Source: Acidimicrobiaceae bacterium (lineage in GTDB: Bacteria > Actinomycetota > Acidimicrobiia > Acidimicrobiales > Aldehydirespiratoraceae). Taken from it: a stretch of 42,037 nt of DNA. Made by a program: the position numbers and the translations under genes. Where the stretch lies: contig JAERSO010000136.1 in assembly GCA_016845585.1 (NCBI GenBank), positions 1 through 42,037 on the forward strand, read 5' to 3'. The notes beneath the pieces are model-generated. The model worked only from the letters and a program-made list of their open reading frames with translations, was not told where the DNA came from and did no database searches. Shown one piece after another: positions 8,121 through 16,549 of this stretch (the first letter of the stretch is position 1; every line of letters begins with the position of its first letter).

Positions 8121-8846
8121 TCACCCATCGGTCACCCATGGGTTGCTCGGCGGCCGCAGGATCACCGGCGCGAAATCGATCGAACGGTCAGACGCGATCA
8201 ATGAGGCCACCACGTCGCCCACTCCGGAGGCCTGCATCATCCGACTCCGCACGTCGGGAGGAGCGGAGCCGTCCCACAACTCGGTGTCGGTCTGTGCGGG
8301 ACAGATGGTGAGTACGCGGATGCCCTCAGCGCGCCCCTCTTCACGAAGCACCTCACCGATGGCGTTGAGCCCGCCTTTCGACGCGGCATAGGCCGTGTTC
8401 TCAGCGAAACCCTGCAGCGCGGCCACGCTGCTGATGAGCACGATCTGACCGGCCGATTCGGCCAACCGCCCCCACGCTGACCTGGTCAGGGCGACGACGG
8501 CCGAGAGGTTCACGTCGAGGGTGCGGTGCCAGAACGCTTCATCGGTCTCGGTGATGGGCCGCTTCTCGAAGATGCCCGCCGCATGGACAACGACGTCGAG
8601 GCGCCCGAAACGACCGATGATCTCATCGACGATCTGTCCGGGTGCTCCAGGCGCGGTGACATCGACCGGGAGGGCGACGCCCGAAGGCTGAAGGGAATTC
8701 GTGATGGCGTGCAATCGATCCTCTCGCCGACCGGCCAACACCAACTGCGCTCCTCGTTTCGCGAGCGATTCCGCAACCGCGGCTCCAATGCCGGATCCAC
8801 CGCCCGTGACCAGCGCCACGGCGCCGTCGAGGCGCTTCTCACTCAT
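8121..8846 (-). CDS. SDR family NAD(P)-dependent oxidoreductase
   Basis: A 241-residue classical SDR. The start at 8846 (MSEKRLDGAVALVTGGG) overlaps the upstream LLM stop by four bases (ATGA). Cofactor motif TGGGSGIG, then HAAG in place of NNAG, catalytic Ser in LISSVAAL and YAASK with the Tyr and Lys intact. The C-terminus is short and lacks the usual VDGG ending. Last gene of the long minus-strand operon that begins at the E1 alpha gene. Likely oxidises or reduces an alcohol/ketone intermediate; substrate unknown. Confidence 0.88.
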   Translation of the reverse strand: MSEKRLDGAVALVTGGGSGIGAAVAESLAKRGAQLVLAGRREDRLHAITNSLQPSGVALPVDVTAPGAPGQIVDEIIGRFGRLDVVVHAAGIFEKRPITETDEAFWHRTLDVNLSAVVALTRSAWGRLAESAGQIVLISSVAALQGFAENTAYAASKGGLNAIGEVLREEGRAEGIRVLTICPAQTDTELWDGSAPPDVRSRMMQASGVGDVVASLIASDRSIDFAPVILRPPSNPWVTDG

Positions 8847-9820
8847 GATTGGCTCCCACGTGCGATCTCCGCCACGTCGGCGAGAAGGGTCCGATTCTCG
8901 TCGATCCCCGGACCGATGATGTTGATGAAGAACCCGTTCAGGCGGTGACGCACGATCATCTCTTTCAACTGCTCGCGACACTCGGTCTTGGTGCCCGCGA
9001 TCTGATAGGCGGCCACCATTTCATCGGTGACCAGGGCCGAGATCGCCGCCACCCCGCCACGATCGAAGGCCGCGTACAGCTCGCGCATGGTGTCGTCGTC
9101 GATACCGAGGTTGCGTAGGAGCCGCGGAGGGCTGTCGAGGATCGCATAGCCGTACAGGCCGCGAGCTTCCTCGATCATCTCCGGGCTGAACGCGAGCCGG
9201 TCGAGATAGATGAGGTCGAGATCCTTTCCTGCGCGGCTCGCGATCTCGATCGATTCACGTAGGTCCGACTTCGCCATGAGCACGACGCCATCGGCCTTCT
9301 CGCCGGCGAGTTCGAGGATTCGCGGACCTCTCGCCGCCACCCAGATGGGTATCGACTGGGGTCCATGGATCAGCTGCGCGTCGTGCACGCCGACCCGTCG
9401 TCCCTCCCACTCGACCGCGTCACCGGTCCACAGCGCACGGAGGATCTCGATCGTGTCATCGATCACCGAGAGCGGCGCGGAGCGCTGGATCCCCATCGGG
9501 TGCAAAACCATCGTGCCACCCGCGACCAGCGTCACGAACGCACGTCCACCGCTCAGCTCGTTCACGGTCGCCACTGCCGCAGCCGTCGCCGCCGGATGAC
9601 GGGTGTAGCCATTCGTCACGACACCGAGCCGAATGGAGTCGGTCACGCGGGCCGCGGCCCCGAGACAGACGAACACATCCTGCATGAGGCCCTCATCGGC
9701 CACCATGCAATAATCGTAGCCGAGCTCCTCTGCCGTTCGGATCGTGTCGACCACCTCGGCCGTCGACATCTGAGGGATGAGTTGCAGGCCGAGCTTGAAG
9801 TTGGTCGGTTCGGCGCTCAT
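8843..9820 (-). CDS. LLM-class Mer-like F420/flavin-dependent oxidoreductase
   Basis: A 325-residue protein beginning MSAEPTNFKLGLQLIPQMS; start 9820 makes an ATGA overlap with the upstream SDR. Mer-type segments are AEELGYDYCMVADEG, TNGYTRHPAATAAAVATVNE (conserved HPAxTA and NELSxGR) and SIPIWVAARGPRILELAGE. It is closely similar in these segments to the LLM protein at 21154, in the divergent operon, which suggests an in-locus duplication. The methylene-H4MPT reductase branch transfers hydride between F420 and a C1-pterin. Here it sits four genes from an Mch-like protein, but the actual substrate is not known. Confidence 0.87.
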   Translation of the reverse strand: MSAEPTNFKLGLQLIPQMSTAEVVDTIRTAEELGYDYCMVADEGLMQDVFVCLGAAARVTDSIRLGVVTNGYTRHPAATAAAVATVNELSGGRAFVTLVAGGTMVLHPMGIQRSAPLSVIDDTIEILRALWTGDAVEWEGRRVGVHDAQLIHGPQSIPIWVAARGPRILELAGEKADGVVLMAKSDLRESIEIASRAGKDLDLIYLDRLAFSPEMIEEARGLYGYAILDSPPRLLRNLGIDDDTMRELYAAFDRGGVAAISALVTDEMVAAYQIAGTKTECREQLKEMIVRHRLNGFFINIIGPGIDENRTLLADVAEIARGSQS

Positions 9821-10605
9821 CGCGACACCGTCATGAAGTCGCCGTTCGCCGTGTAGCCGCCATCGACGGCCAACACATGGCCGGTGATGAATCGCGCTCG
9901 GTCCGACAAGAGAAAGACCACCGCGTCGGCAATCTCGTCGGGATCGGCCAGGCGGCCGAGCGGAATACGAGCGGTGAGTGGCTCGATCGGCAGCGCACCG
10001 CTGTTCACCAAGCCCTGAATGGTCTCGGTCGCGACATGGCTGGGCGATACCGCGTTGACACAGATTCCGTGTGGCCCCCACTCGTAGGCCAGGGCCCGCG
10101 TCATCGCGTCGATCCCTGCCTTGGAGCACCCGTACGCTGCCTTGCCGAACATGGCGTGAGTGCTGCTGACGCTGCTGACATGGACGATCCGCCCTCCCAC
10201 TTCGGCCTCGACGAGCAACCGAGCGAACGCCTGAGACACGAAGAACGCCCCGTTCAGGCCGACATTGACGACGTCCGCCCACTCGCGGGGATCCTGATCG
10301 ATCGCCGGGGCTTCCCGGTACATCGTTGCGCAGTTCACGAGCAGATCGAGACGACTCTCGGCTGCGCTCGATCTCATCAGCTCGGCACAGGATTCGGGGT
10401 CGGCGACGTCGACCAACGCGGCGCGAACCGACAGGTCGGCGTCGGTCAGTTCGGCTGCGGTGATCGACGCTTGATGGAGATTCAGGTCAGCCACGGTGAC
10501 CCTGGCGCCCAGACGAGCCAGAGCCTCCACACACCGCCGTCCGATGCCCTGGGCGCCGCCCACCACGATGGCGTGGCGGCCCTCGAACGAATCCATCGGT
10601 TCCAT
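9817..10605 (-). CDS. SDR family NAD(P)-dependent oxidoreductase
   Basis: A 262-residue classical SDR starting MEPMDSFEGRHAIVVGGAQG (Met4 is an alternative start). Cofactor loop GGAQGIG, NCAT in place of NNAG, catalytic Ser in HVSSVSS and Y-G-C-S-K, with family-typical ending ITGHVLAVDGG. All catalytic residues look intact. It lies between the Mch-like gene (16 bp gap) and the LLM gene (ATGA overlap), so it is co-transcribed with both. Substrate unknown. Confidence 0.88.
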   Translation of the reverse strand: MEPMDSFEGRHAIVVGGAQGIGRRCVEALARLGARVTVADLNLHQASITAAELTDADLSVRAALVDVADPESCAELMRSSAAESRLDLLVNCATMYREAPAIDQDPREWADVVNVGLNGAFFVSQAFARLLVEAEVGGRIVHVSSVSSTHAMFGKAAYGCSKAGIDAMTRALAYEWGPHGICVNAVSPSHVATETIQGLVNSGALPIEPLTARIPLGRLADPDEIADAVVFLLSDRARFITGHVLAVDGGYTANGDFMTVSR

Positions 10606-10621
10606 GTGGCGGCCTCGATCC

Positions 10622-11578
10622 CTAGAAGAACGACTCCGTGAGTACGTCGTGGTTGATGCGGCCGGCGCTGAAGGTCCGGCCCGTCGTCACATTGTTGAGA
10701 TGAACCTCCGCCGGCGAGTGCAGTTCGATGGGGATCTCATAGAAGTCCCGTCCAGCGTCCTCGTAGATCTCGAGAAATGGCCGACCGTACGCTTCGCACG
10801 CCGATGAGATGACCTTCTGGGCCACTTCCTCGCACTGGTCGTCGGAGCCTTCCAGCGAGATGTTGGCGATGCCCCCATACAGAAGACTGTCGTTGATGCG
10901 GCCCATCGAGATCAGATCGTCATCGACGAGCGGAGGGACGACACCGAAGCCGTGGGCCACGCGCAGCGTCCGAAGATCCATCCCCTCCTCAGCCAGTCGA
11001 TGCAAGGTTTGCTCGACGATCCTTGCGGCGACCTGTACCGCACAGACCAGGCTTCGATTCGGCGCGATGAGCACGTAGAGGTCGGCCGGTTCCACCCCAC
11101 ACGACTCCGCGATCAGATCCGCCATGTCCACACTGATCGGCTCTGAGGCCTGGATGGCCACCACCGACTCATGGTGTTCGTCGCGATAGTCGATCCACTC
11201 GAAATAGTGATCGAGTGAGGCGGTGTTGAGCGCCCGGCCCGGCCCGGCCAGGATCGCGGCGTGCTCCGTGCCTGGAGCCTCGAGACGCCAGCCGGCGATC
11301 TGGGAGGCGACGCAACCCTCGATCGGATGATCGATCATGACCCGGACGGCGCTCAACATGCGTCCGCCGACCGCGAACGGCTCGTAGCTGACCTCGCCGA
11401 GGCCCCCGATGGTCACGAGGGTGTAGAGGTTCGCAGCTCGCCAACCACCTTTGGCTCGAAGTCCCATGTCGATGACGGTCGCGCCATTCGTGAGTCGCTC
11501 CACGATGACCCCGAGAGCATCGGCGTCGTCGATGATGAGACGAACCGTCTTCATCGCTTCCTTGTTGATACTGATCAC
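10622..11578 (-). CDS. Methenyl-tetrahydromethanopterin cyclohydrolase (Mch) family protein
   Basis: A 318-residue protein that I recognise as a full-length Mch homolog by comparison with remembered archaeal sequences. It has the same start pattern (ISINKEAMKTV, then ERLTNGATVIDMG), the central stretch DMADLIAESCGVEPADLYVL followed by APNRSLVCAVQ, and the ending AEVHLNNVTTGRTFSAGRIN. The length equals the family norm (~315-320). In archaeal Mch an Arg and a Glu three residues apart are catalytic; here A-A-R186-I-V-E189 keeps that spacing. Mch hydrolyses the imidazolinium ring of methenyl-H4MPT to formyl-H4MPT in methanogens and some methylotrophs. No Fae, Mtd, Ftr or H4MPT synthesis gene is nearby. 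It may instead open a related ring in a catabolic pathway (inference). Confidence 0.88.
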   Translation of the reverse strand: MISINKEAMKTVRLIIDDADALGVIVERLTNGATVIDMGLRAKGGWRAANLYTLVTIGGLGEVSYEPFAVGGRMLSAVRVMIDHPIEGCVASQIAGWRLEAPGTEHAAILAGPGRALNTASLDHYFEWIDYRDEHHESVVAIQASEPISVDMADLIAESCGVEPADLYVLIAPNRSLVCAVQVAARIVEQTLHRLAEEGMDLRTLRVAHGFGVVPPLVDDDLISMGRINDSLLYGGIANISLEGSDDQCEEVAQKVISSACEAYGRPFLEIYEDAGRDFYEIPIELHSPAEVHLNNVTTGRTFSAGRINHDVLTESFF

Positions 11579-11622
11579 TGTCGATCACTCCTTGTCTCGA
11601 TCGCTCCTCGTGTCGATGCGGC

Positions 11623-12396
11623 TCAGACAGGACCGGCCTCACGCCCACCCAGACCGGCATCGACGGGCAGAATTGCGCCGTTCAGGTAGCTGGCTTCCGG
11701 CGATGCCGCGAACAAGACGGCGGCCATCAACTCCTCGGGCCGGCCGAATCGTCCGCCCGGGATGAAACTCTGCACCGCGTCTTGGACGTCGGTGTCGGGC
11801 ATTCCCGCCAGGAGTGCCTCGGTGGCGATCAGTCCGGGCGCAACCGCGTTGACGCGAATTCCGTGGGGCGCGAGGTCGAGAGCCATTGCTCGCGTGAGGC
11901 CTTCGATCGCCCCCTTCGACGCGATGTAGGCCGTGCGGTTCGGAACGGCGAGGCGGGCGAGGATCGAGCTCAGGTGGACGATGACCCCTTCGATTTCGTG
12001 CTCGATCATCTCGACCGCGACGCGTTGGCTCAGTTGGAACACGCCACGGACGTTCGCTCGCCAGACCGCCTCGAACTCATCGAGGGAGACATCGAGGAAG
12101 GAGGACCGGTCGATCATCGCTGCGTTGTTGACCAGTATCGACACCGGCCCGAAGGTGTCGCGTACGGAGTCGGCCAGGCGATCGACGTCAGCAACGGACC
12201 CGACATCGGCCTGGAAGACCTCAGCCGTGCCGCCCGCGTCGAGAATCGAATCCCGGGTGTCTTCCGCACCCGACTCATCGCTGCGGTAGTTCACTGCGAC
12301 GTGCGCCCCTTCGGCAGCGAACGCCTTGGCCGTGGCGGCACCGATTCCACGTGAGGCTCCGGTGACGATCACGGTCTGATCTGCAAAGCGGGTCAT
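11623..12396 (-). CDS. SDR family oxidoreductase, FabG-like
   Basis: A 257-residue SDR from ATG 12396 (MTRFADQTVIVTGASRG). That start overlaps the E2 stop by four bases; a longer in-frame start would read into E2. Cofactor motif TGASRGIG, NNAA, catalytic Ser in HLSSILA and Y-I-A-S-K, then NAVAPGLI and the C-terminal PVDAGLGG. Closest in style to 3-oxoacyl-ACP reductase/2,5-diketo-type FabG-like enzymes of catabolic clusters. It follows the 2-oxoacid dehydrogenase genes in the same operon and may supply its oxo-acid or act on an earlier alcohol (inference). Confidence 0.88.
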   Translation of the reverse strand: MTRFADQTVIVTGASRGIGAATAKAFAAEGAHVAVNYRSDESGAEDTRDSILDAGGTAEVFQADVGSVADVDRLADSVRDTFGPVSILVNNAAMIDRSSFLDVSLDEFEAVWRANVRGVFQLSQRVAVEMIEHEIEGVIVHLSSILARLAVPNRTAYIASKGAIEGLTRAMALDLAPHGIRVNAVAPGLIATEALLAGMPDTDVQDAVQSFIPGGRFGRPEELMAAVLFAASPEASYLNGAILPVDAGLGGREAGPV

Positions 12397-13109
12397 GCCG
12401 CCTCCCCTTCGTTGTTCGCCAGCGCCGGGGCGTCCTGGAGCGCGTTGTTGACGTCGGCGAGCAGCGCTGCGGCCGCGGCTCCATCGATGAATCGATGATC
12501 GAATGTGAGCCCGAACGTGCACAGTGACCGCACAACCGGCTGGCCGGCGTCGTCGGGGACGAACTGGTCGGTCGCTCGTCCGACGAGAAGGATCGCGCCC
12601 TGGGGTTGCGGAGGGATGGCGACGCCGCCGTCGATGCCGAACATCCCCAGGTTCGAAACCGTGAATGTGCCACCTTCGATGTCGTCGAACGTGAGCTTGT
12701 TGGCCCGCGACTTCTCAGCGCAGACAGCAACGGCATCGCCGAGGGCCGCGAATGACATTCGGTCGGCGCCGTGGATGACCGGCACCACCAATCCCTCCGC
12801 TACCGATACCGCTACGCCGAGGTTGACCTGATCGGCCGCCATCACCTCTCGGCCCTCCAGCCGACCATTGAGCATCGGGTGAGCGCCGAGACGGCTCGCG
12901 ACCGCAGCGAGGATGTACGTGTTGATCGACGGTCGATCGGTTCGCGATACACGGTCCGCCATGACCGCCGACATGTCGACCACCCGTGTGACCTGACTCA
13001 ATGCCGCGGTCGAGACCGCATTCGACATCGATTTCACCATCGCACGCTGGAGTCGGGTGAGGCGATGCGCCGTCTCCGTCGATGCGTGGACGTCCGCCTC
13101 CTCCGCCAT
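12393..13109 (-). CDS. 2-oxoacid dehydrogenase E2 acyltransferase, catalytic domain only
   Basis: A 238-residue protein corresponding to the PF00198 catalytic core of dihydrolipoyl acyltransferases. It carries RLQRAMVKSMSNAVSTAA near the N-terminus, SNLGMFGIDGGVAI, and the active-site motif D204-H205-R-F-I-D209-G210 near the C-terminus. It has no lipoyl domain and only a short leader, so the swinging arm must come from the separate 89-residue lipoyl protein encoded 2 bp upstream. Normal E2 proteins carry both on one chain. It should form the core that transfers an acyl group to CoA from the adjacent E1. Confidence 0.9.
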   Translation of the reverse strand: MAEEADVHASTETAHRLTRLQRAMVKSMSNAVSTAALSQVTRVVDMSAVMADRVSRTDRPSINTYILAAVASRLGAHPMLNGRLEGREVMAADQVNLGVAVSVAEGLVVPVIHGADRMSFAALGDAVAVCAEKSRANKLTFDDIEGGTFTVSNLGMFGIDGGVAIPPQPQGAILLVGRATDQFVPDDAGQPVVRSLCTFGLTFDHRFIDGAAAAALLADVNNALQDAPALANNEGEAA

Positions 13110-13111
13110 GA

Positions 13112-13381
13112 TCAGCCCTCTCGGATCTGGGCGGCCTCGGCCTCGTCAGCGGCAATGATCGCGAGCACCGTCCCCACGTCCACGGTGTCCTCCTCCTCGA
13201 CGAGGATTCGGGCGATGACCCCCGCACACGGCGCCTCGAGTTCGTTCTCGACCTTCTCGGTCTCGACCTCGGCGATCACCTCACCTTCGACAACGGTGTC
13301 GCCCTCACTGACATGCCAGGCGACAACCGTGCCGTCCTCCATCGTCAGACCCCATTTGGGAAGAATCACATTGCTGCTCAC
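13112..13381 (-). CDS. Free-standing lipoyl-domain protein (split E2 subunit)
   Basis: An 89-residue single biotinyl/lipoyl domain. It has VILPKWGLTMEDGTV at the N-terminus, as in E2 lipoyl domains, and the modification lysine K43 in VETEKVENE (pattern E-T-D/E-K-A/V, lipoyl rather than the MKM of biotin). The start is GTG 13381, inside a GTGA overlap with the E1 beta stop. It should carry acyl groups from E1 to the separate E2 core. The last 15 residues are acidic and Ala-rich and may be a flexible tail. E3 is not in the window. Confidence 0.9.
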   Translation of the reverse strand: MSSNVILPKWGLTMEDGTVVAWHVSEGDTVVEGEVIAEVETEKVENELEAPCAGVIARILVEEEDTVDVGTVLAIIAADEAEAAQIREG

Positions 13382-14391
13382 CGGCTTGCCTCCATGGTTG
13401 ATCTGATCGCGGCGGCGATGTTGGTCTCGTCGGGCAGGATCTGATGCTCGAGCGGTACCGAGAACGGGATCGGCGCATCGAGTCCGTCGACACGACCGAC
13501 CGGGGCATGCAGATCAGAGAAGCACTCCTCATGGATCCGGGCGCTCAGCTCGGCACCGAGGCCACCGATCTTCGGGGCCTCGTTGGCCACGACCGCGCGA
13601 CCGGTCTTGGCGACCGAGGCGAGCATCGTCTCGGCGTCGTAGGGCCGGATCGTCCGGAGATCGACGACCTCGACCGAGATCCCATCGGCCTGCAGTTCGT
13701 CGGCCGCGGTCAATGCCATCGGCACCATGCGCATCGTGGCGACGACGGTGACGTCGGTTCCCTCGCGAGCAATGGCCGCCGATCCGAGCGGGGTGGTGTA
13801 GTAGTCCGCCGGCACTTCGCCGCGGGCTCGGTAGAGGGCCTTGTGCTCGAGAAAGAGCACCGGGTCATCAGATTCGATCGATGCGAGCAGGAGGCCCTTG
13901 GCATCGGCTGGGTTGGACGGGGCCACGATCACCAGCCCCGGCACATTGAGGAACCATCCCTCAACGCTCTGTGAGTGGTGTGGGCCGCCACCGAAGCCGC
14001 CGCCACATGCGGTGCGGATCACCAACGGGGCCCGGAACTGGCCGTCGAACATGTAGTGCAGCTTCGCGGCGTTGTTGACGATCTGGTCGTAGCACTCCCC
14101 GAGGAAGTCGGCGAACATGATCTCGGCCACCGGGCGCATACCCACCATCGACGCACCGACGCAGGTTCCGATGATCGCCGCTTCCGACAACGGGGTGTCG
14201 CGCACCCGCTCGGCGCCGTATCTCGCCCAGAGCTTCCGGGTGACACCGAAGTCACCACCCATCTCACCGATGTCCTCACCGATGAGGAACATCTCGTCGA
14301 ATCGGTCCATGCCCTGATCCAACGCGTCGTTCAGGGCTTTGGTGAAGCTCGTCTTGCGCGGCTTCTTCGGCTTGTCGGTCGTGTCGGTCAT
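13378..14391 (-). CDS. 2-oxoacid (pyruvate/acetoin/branched-chain-type) dehydrogenase E1 beta subunit
   Basis: A 337-residue protein. ATG 14391 (MTDTTDKPKK) is preferred over an upstream start that would read into E1 alpha. Family marks are LIGEDIGEMGGDFGVTRKLW near the N-terminus, DTPLSEAAIIGTCVGASM, QIVNNAAKLHYM, then EHKALYR and a transketolase C-terminal domain with VVDLRTIRPYDAETM. Length and order are as for PdhB/AcoB/BkdB. It pairs with the E1 alpha gene 5 bp upstream to decarboxylate a 2-oxoacid, or cleave an acetoin-like substrate, with TPP. A short Lys-rich leader (about 20 residues) precedes the domain. Confidence 0.93.
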   Translation of the reverse strand: MTDTTDKPKKPRKTSFTKALNDALDQGMDRFDEMFLIGEDIGEMGGDFGVTRKLWARYGAERVRDTPLSEAAIIGTCVGASMVGMRPVAEIMFADFLGECYDQIVNNAAKLHYMFDGQFRAPLVIRTACGGGFGGGPHHSQSVEGWFLNVPGLVIVAPSNPADAKGLLLASIESDDPVLFLEHKALYRARGEVPADYYTTPLGSAAIAREGTDVTVVATMRMVPMALTAADELQADGISVEVVDLRTIRPYDAETMLASVAKTGRAVVANEAPKIGGLGAELSARIHEECFSDLHAPVGRVDGLDAPIPFSVPLEHQILPDETNIAAAIRSTMEASR

Positions 14392-14396
14392 GCGCC

Positions 14397-15365
14397 CTAC
14401 ACCTCCCACCCGACGTACACATTGGCGGTGGCCTTGGACAGGTCCGGGGCCGGACTCTCCTTGGCGAAGGAAATCCACTCGTCGATCCGAGCGACCTCCT
14501 CGCGCTCGATCGCCGCTCGCTGGTCCGCGTCGACTCCCATCGAGTCGAGGAGATCATCGGTCATGAGGATCGGGTCATGGTCCTCGCGCCAGTACTTCAC
14601 CTCGGCCTCGGGGCGGAACTCGCCGGCGAAGATCCCCTGCCAGCGCCATGTCTTGAACTCGAGGAAGTAGGGACCCTTCCCGGCCCGGATGTGGTCGATC
14701 GCGGTGGCCACCGCCTCATAGGCGGCCACGATGTCGTTGCCATCGACCTGTTCGCACGGAAAGCCGTAGCCCCGCGCCAGGTCGACGATGTCAGCGGAGG
14801 CATGTCCCTCGCCAACCGGCGTGGCGATCGCGTAGCCGTTGTTCACACAGGCATAGAGCACGGGAAGGTCCCAGATCGCAGCCATGTTCAAGCTCTCGTG
14901 GAATTCTCCCCGCCCGACGGTGCCGTCGCCGATGATGGCGCAGGCGACCTTGGCCTCACCACGCATCTTCGCGGCGAGCGCCACGCCGAGCACGGTGGCC
15001 ATGTAGGAGCCCTCGACCGCGTTGTCTCCGTAGTTGCCAACGCTCGGGTCGGCGGAGTGAAGGCTCCCGCCCTTCCCGCTGCACACCCCGGTCGCCTTGC
15101 CGAACAACTCGGCCATGATCCGTTCGCCGTCGCCCTTGTGACGCTGCTGGGCGAGGGCGTTGATGCCATGGCATCGATGATCAGGGAAGAAGCAATCCGT
15201 CGCCTCCAACTGGCTCGCCAGCGCGGCCTGCGTCGCCTCCTGTCCGAGGCCGGTGTGCAACATGCCCGGGACATTGCCTTGCTCGAACTCTCGTTCGAGG
15301 CCTTGTTCGAAGGCTCGAATGAGCCACATGTCGCGGTAGAGAGCGACGAGTTGGTCCTGTTGCAT
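14397..15365 (-). CDS. 2-oxoacid dehydrogenase E1 alpha subunit (TPP-dependent)
   Basis: A 322-residue protein with the TPP motif G146-D-G followed 26 residues later by N175-N176. It also has MWLIRAFEQGLER (N-terminal helix), FPDHRCHGINALA (near the E1 active-site loop) and GKGGSLHSADPS. These are standard for PdhA/AcoA-type subunits, and the sequence looks closest to acetoin dehydrogenase-like E1 alpha. First gene of the nine-gene minus-strand operon that continues to 8121. Its start faces the divergent plus-strand operon across 146 bp. The keto substrate of the complex cannot be told from sequence. Confidence 0.93.
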   Translation of the reverse strand: MQQDQLVALYRDMWLIRAFEQGLEREFEQGNVPGMLHTGLGQEATQAALASQLEATDCFFPDHRCHGINALAQQRHKGDGERIMAELFGKATGVCSGKGGSLHSADPSVGNYGDNAVEGSYMATVLGVALAAKMRGEAKVACAIIGDGTVGRGEFHESLNMAAIWDLPVLYACVNNGYAIATPVGEGHASADIVDLARGYGFPCEQVDGNDIVAAYEAVATAIDHIRAGKGPYFLEFKTWRWQGIFAGEFRPEAEVKYWREDHDPILMTDDLLDSMGVDADQRAAIEREEVARIDEWISFAKESPAPDLSKATANVYVGWEV

Positions 15366-15511
15366 GGGTCTCTCCGTACCTCATCTGCTTCGTTGCGACC
15401 ATAGTCGGCCGTGTTTTCTGTTGGCAAACAATCCTTGGTATTGATAAACACTTCGTATTGGCTCAGACGGTCGGGAAACCGATCGCGTGACAGAACCTAG
15501 GATGCGAGCGC
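15366..15511. promoter_or_regulatory. Divergent promoter region between E1 alpha operon and LLM-amidohydrolase operon
   Basis: A 146 bp gap from which two long operons diverge. The AT-rich core is 15411-15460. A plausible plus-strand promoter is TTGGCA at 15421-15426 and GATAAA at 15443-15448, spaced 16 bp. An imperfect inverted repeat brackets it: GTGTTTTC at 15411-15418 and GATAAACAC at 15443-15451. A shorter palindrome-like TGTTGGCAAACA lies at 15419-15430. These could be the operator for the local XRE-cupin regulator (inference). Confidence 0.4.
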
Positions 15512-16537
15512 ATGGCACAACGTATGGCTCTCTATTTGCAGGACAAGCACGACATCCGGTACGAGATCGAGATCGCCCAGTACGCGGAGGAGAAGGGCTT
15601 CTCCGAAATCTGGCAGGCCGACACTCGCCTCGCCCGCGATTGCGTGGTGATGATGAGCGCACTTCTCGCCTCGACGAGTCGAATCCGGATCGGATCGGGT
15701 GTCCTCCCGATCTACACCCGCAACCCAGCGGTGATCGCCGCCTCGTGGAGCACCATGTGGGAGCTCGGTGGCCTCACGCCTGACGGTGAGAGTCGAGTGA
15801 TGCTCGGGCTCGGCGCGTGGTGGGAGCCCATCGCCAGCCGCGTCGGCGCCGACCGCCGCAAGCCCCTGACGGCGATGAGAGAGAACATCGAGGCCATCCG
15901 CGAGCTCTTCACCATGGAAGAAGTCAGCTACGACGGAGAGTTCGTGCACCTCGACCGTGTTCGTCTCGACGTGGCCTACGGCGACACCAGTCCCCGTGAA
16001 ATCCCGATCTACATCGGCGCCACCGGTCCGAAGATGCTCGAGCTCTCCGGCGAGATCTGCGATGGCCCGGTGCTCAACTATGTCGTGTCCACCGACTACA
16101 TCCGCGACGCCGTCGACCGGGTAGAGACGGGCGGGGCCAAGGCGGGCAAGTCGCTCGCCGCCATCGATCGCCCCGAGCTTCTCGCCTGCTCACTCTCCGA
16201 TGATGATCCCGAAGCGGCCATCATGACCGGCAAGTCGTTGGTCGCCTACTACCTCGGCACCGAGCCACACATCATGAAGGCTTCCGGCGCGGACCCAGAG
16301 CTTGTCGAACGGGTCCAGGAGATCGTCGGATGGCCGGCCACCGAAGAGGACTACGAGAAGGCGGCCCATCTGATCCCCGATGATCTCGTGCGCAAGCTGA
16401 TGGCGGTCGGCACATCGGCCGAGTGTCGTGACAAAGTCGCCGAGTTCATCGACGCAGGCGTCACCTGTCCGATCCTCTACCCTCTGATGCCTGACATTCG
16501 TCCGGTCGTTGACACCTTCAGCGACTGGACACCCTGA
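15512..16537 (+). CDS. LLM-class Mer-like F420/flavin-dependent oxidoreductase
   Basis: A 341-residue protein, [20 protein letters not shown]. The N-terminal [15 protein letters not shown], the central [20 protein letters not shown] and [20 protein letters not shown] match the methylene-H4MPT reductase branch; [17 protein letters not shown] is especially typical. It is more distant from the other LLM paralogs here and has a longer C-terminal helical part ([20 protein letters not shown]). It is the first gene of the divergent plus-strand operon, 13 bp before an amidohydrolase. Likely F420- or FMN-dependent hydride transfer; substrate unknown. Confidence 0.88.
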   Translation: MAQRMALYLQDKHDIRYEIEIAQYAEEKGFSEIWQADTRLARDCVVMMSALLASTSRIRIGSGVLPIYTRNPAVIAASWSTMWELGGLTPDGESRVMLGLGAWWEPIASRVGADRRKPLTAMRENIEAIRELFTMEEVSYDGEFVHLDRVRLDVAYGDTSPREIPIYIGATGPKMLELSGEICDGPVLNYVVSTDYIRDAVDRVETGGAKAGKSLAAIDRPELLACSLSDDDPEAAIMTGKSLVAYYLGTEPHIMKASGADPELVERVQEIVGWPATEEDYEKAAHLIPDDLVRKLMAVGTSAECRDKVAEFIDAGVTCPILYPLMPDIRPVVDTFSDWTP

Positions 16538-16549
16538 GCCCTCCTCAAC

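Noticed and set aside
8843..10282. A 479-codon open frame covering the LLM gene and part of the upstream SDR
   Set aside because: The N-terminal 150 codons are an Arg/Gly-rich shadow of the SDR in another frame. LLM homology starts at ATG 9820, which makes a normal ATGA overlap.
10622..11578. A complete H4MPT-dependent C1 oxidation pathway
   Set aside because: Only Mch-like and distant Mer-like proteins are present. Fae, Mtd, Ftr/Fhc and cofactor synthesis genes are absent from the window.
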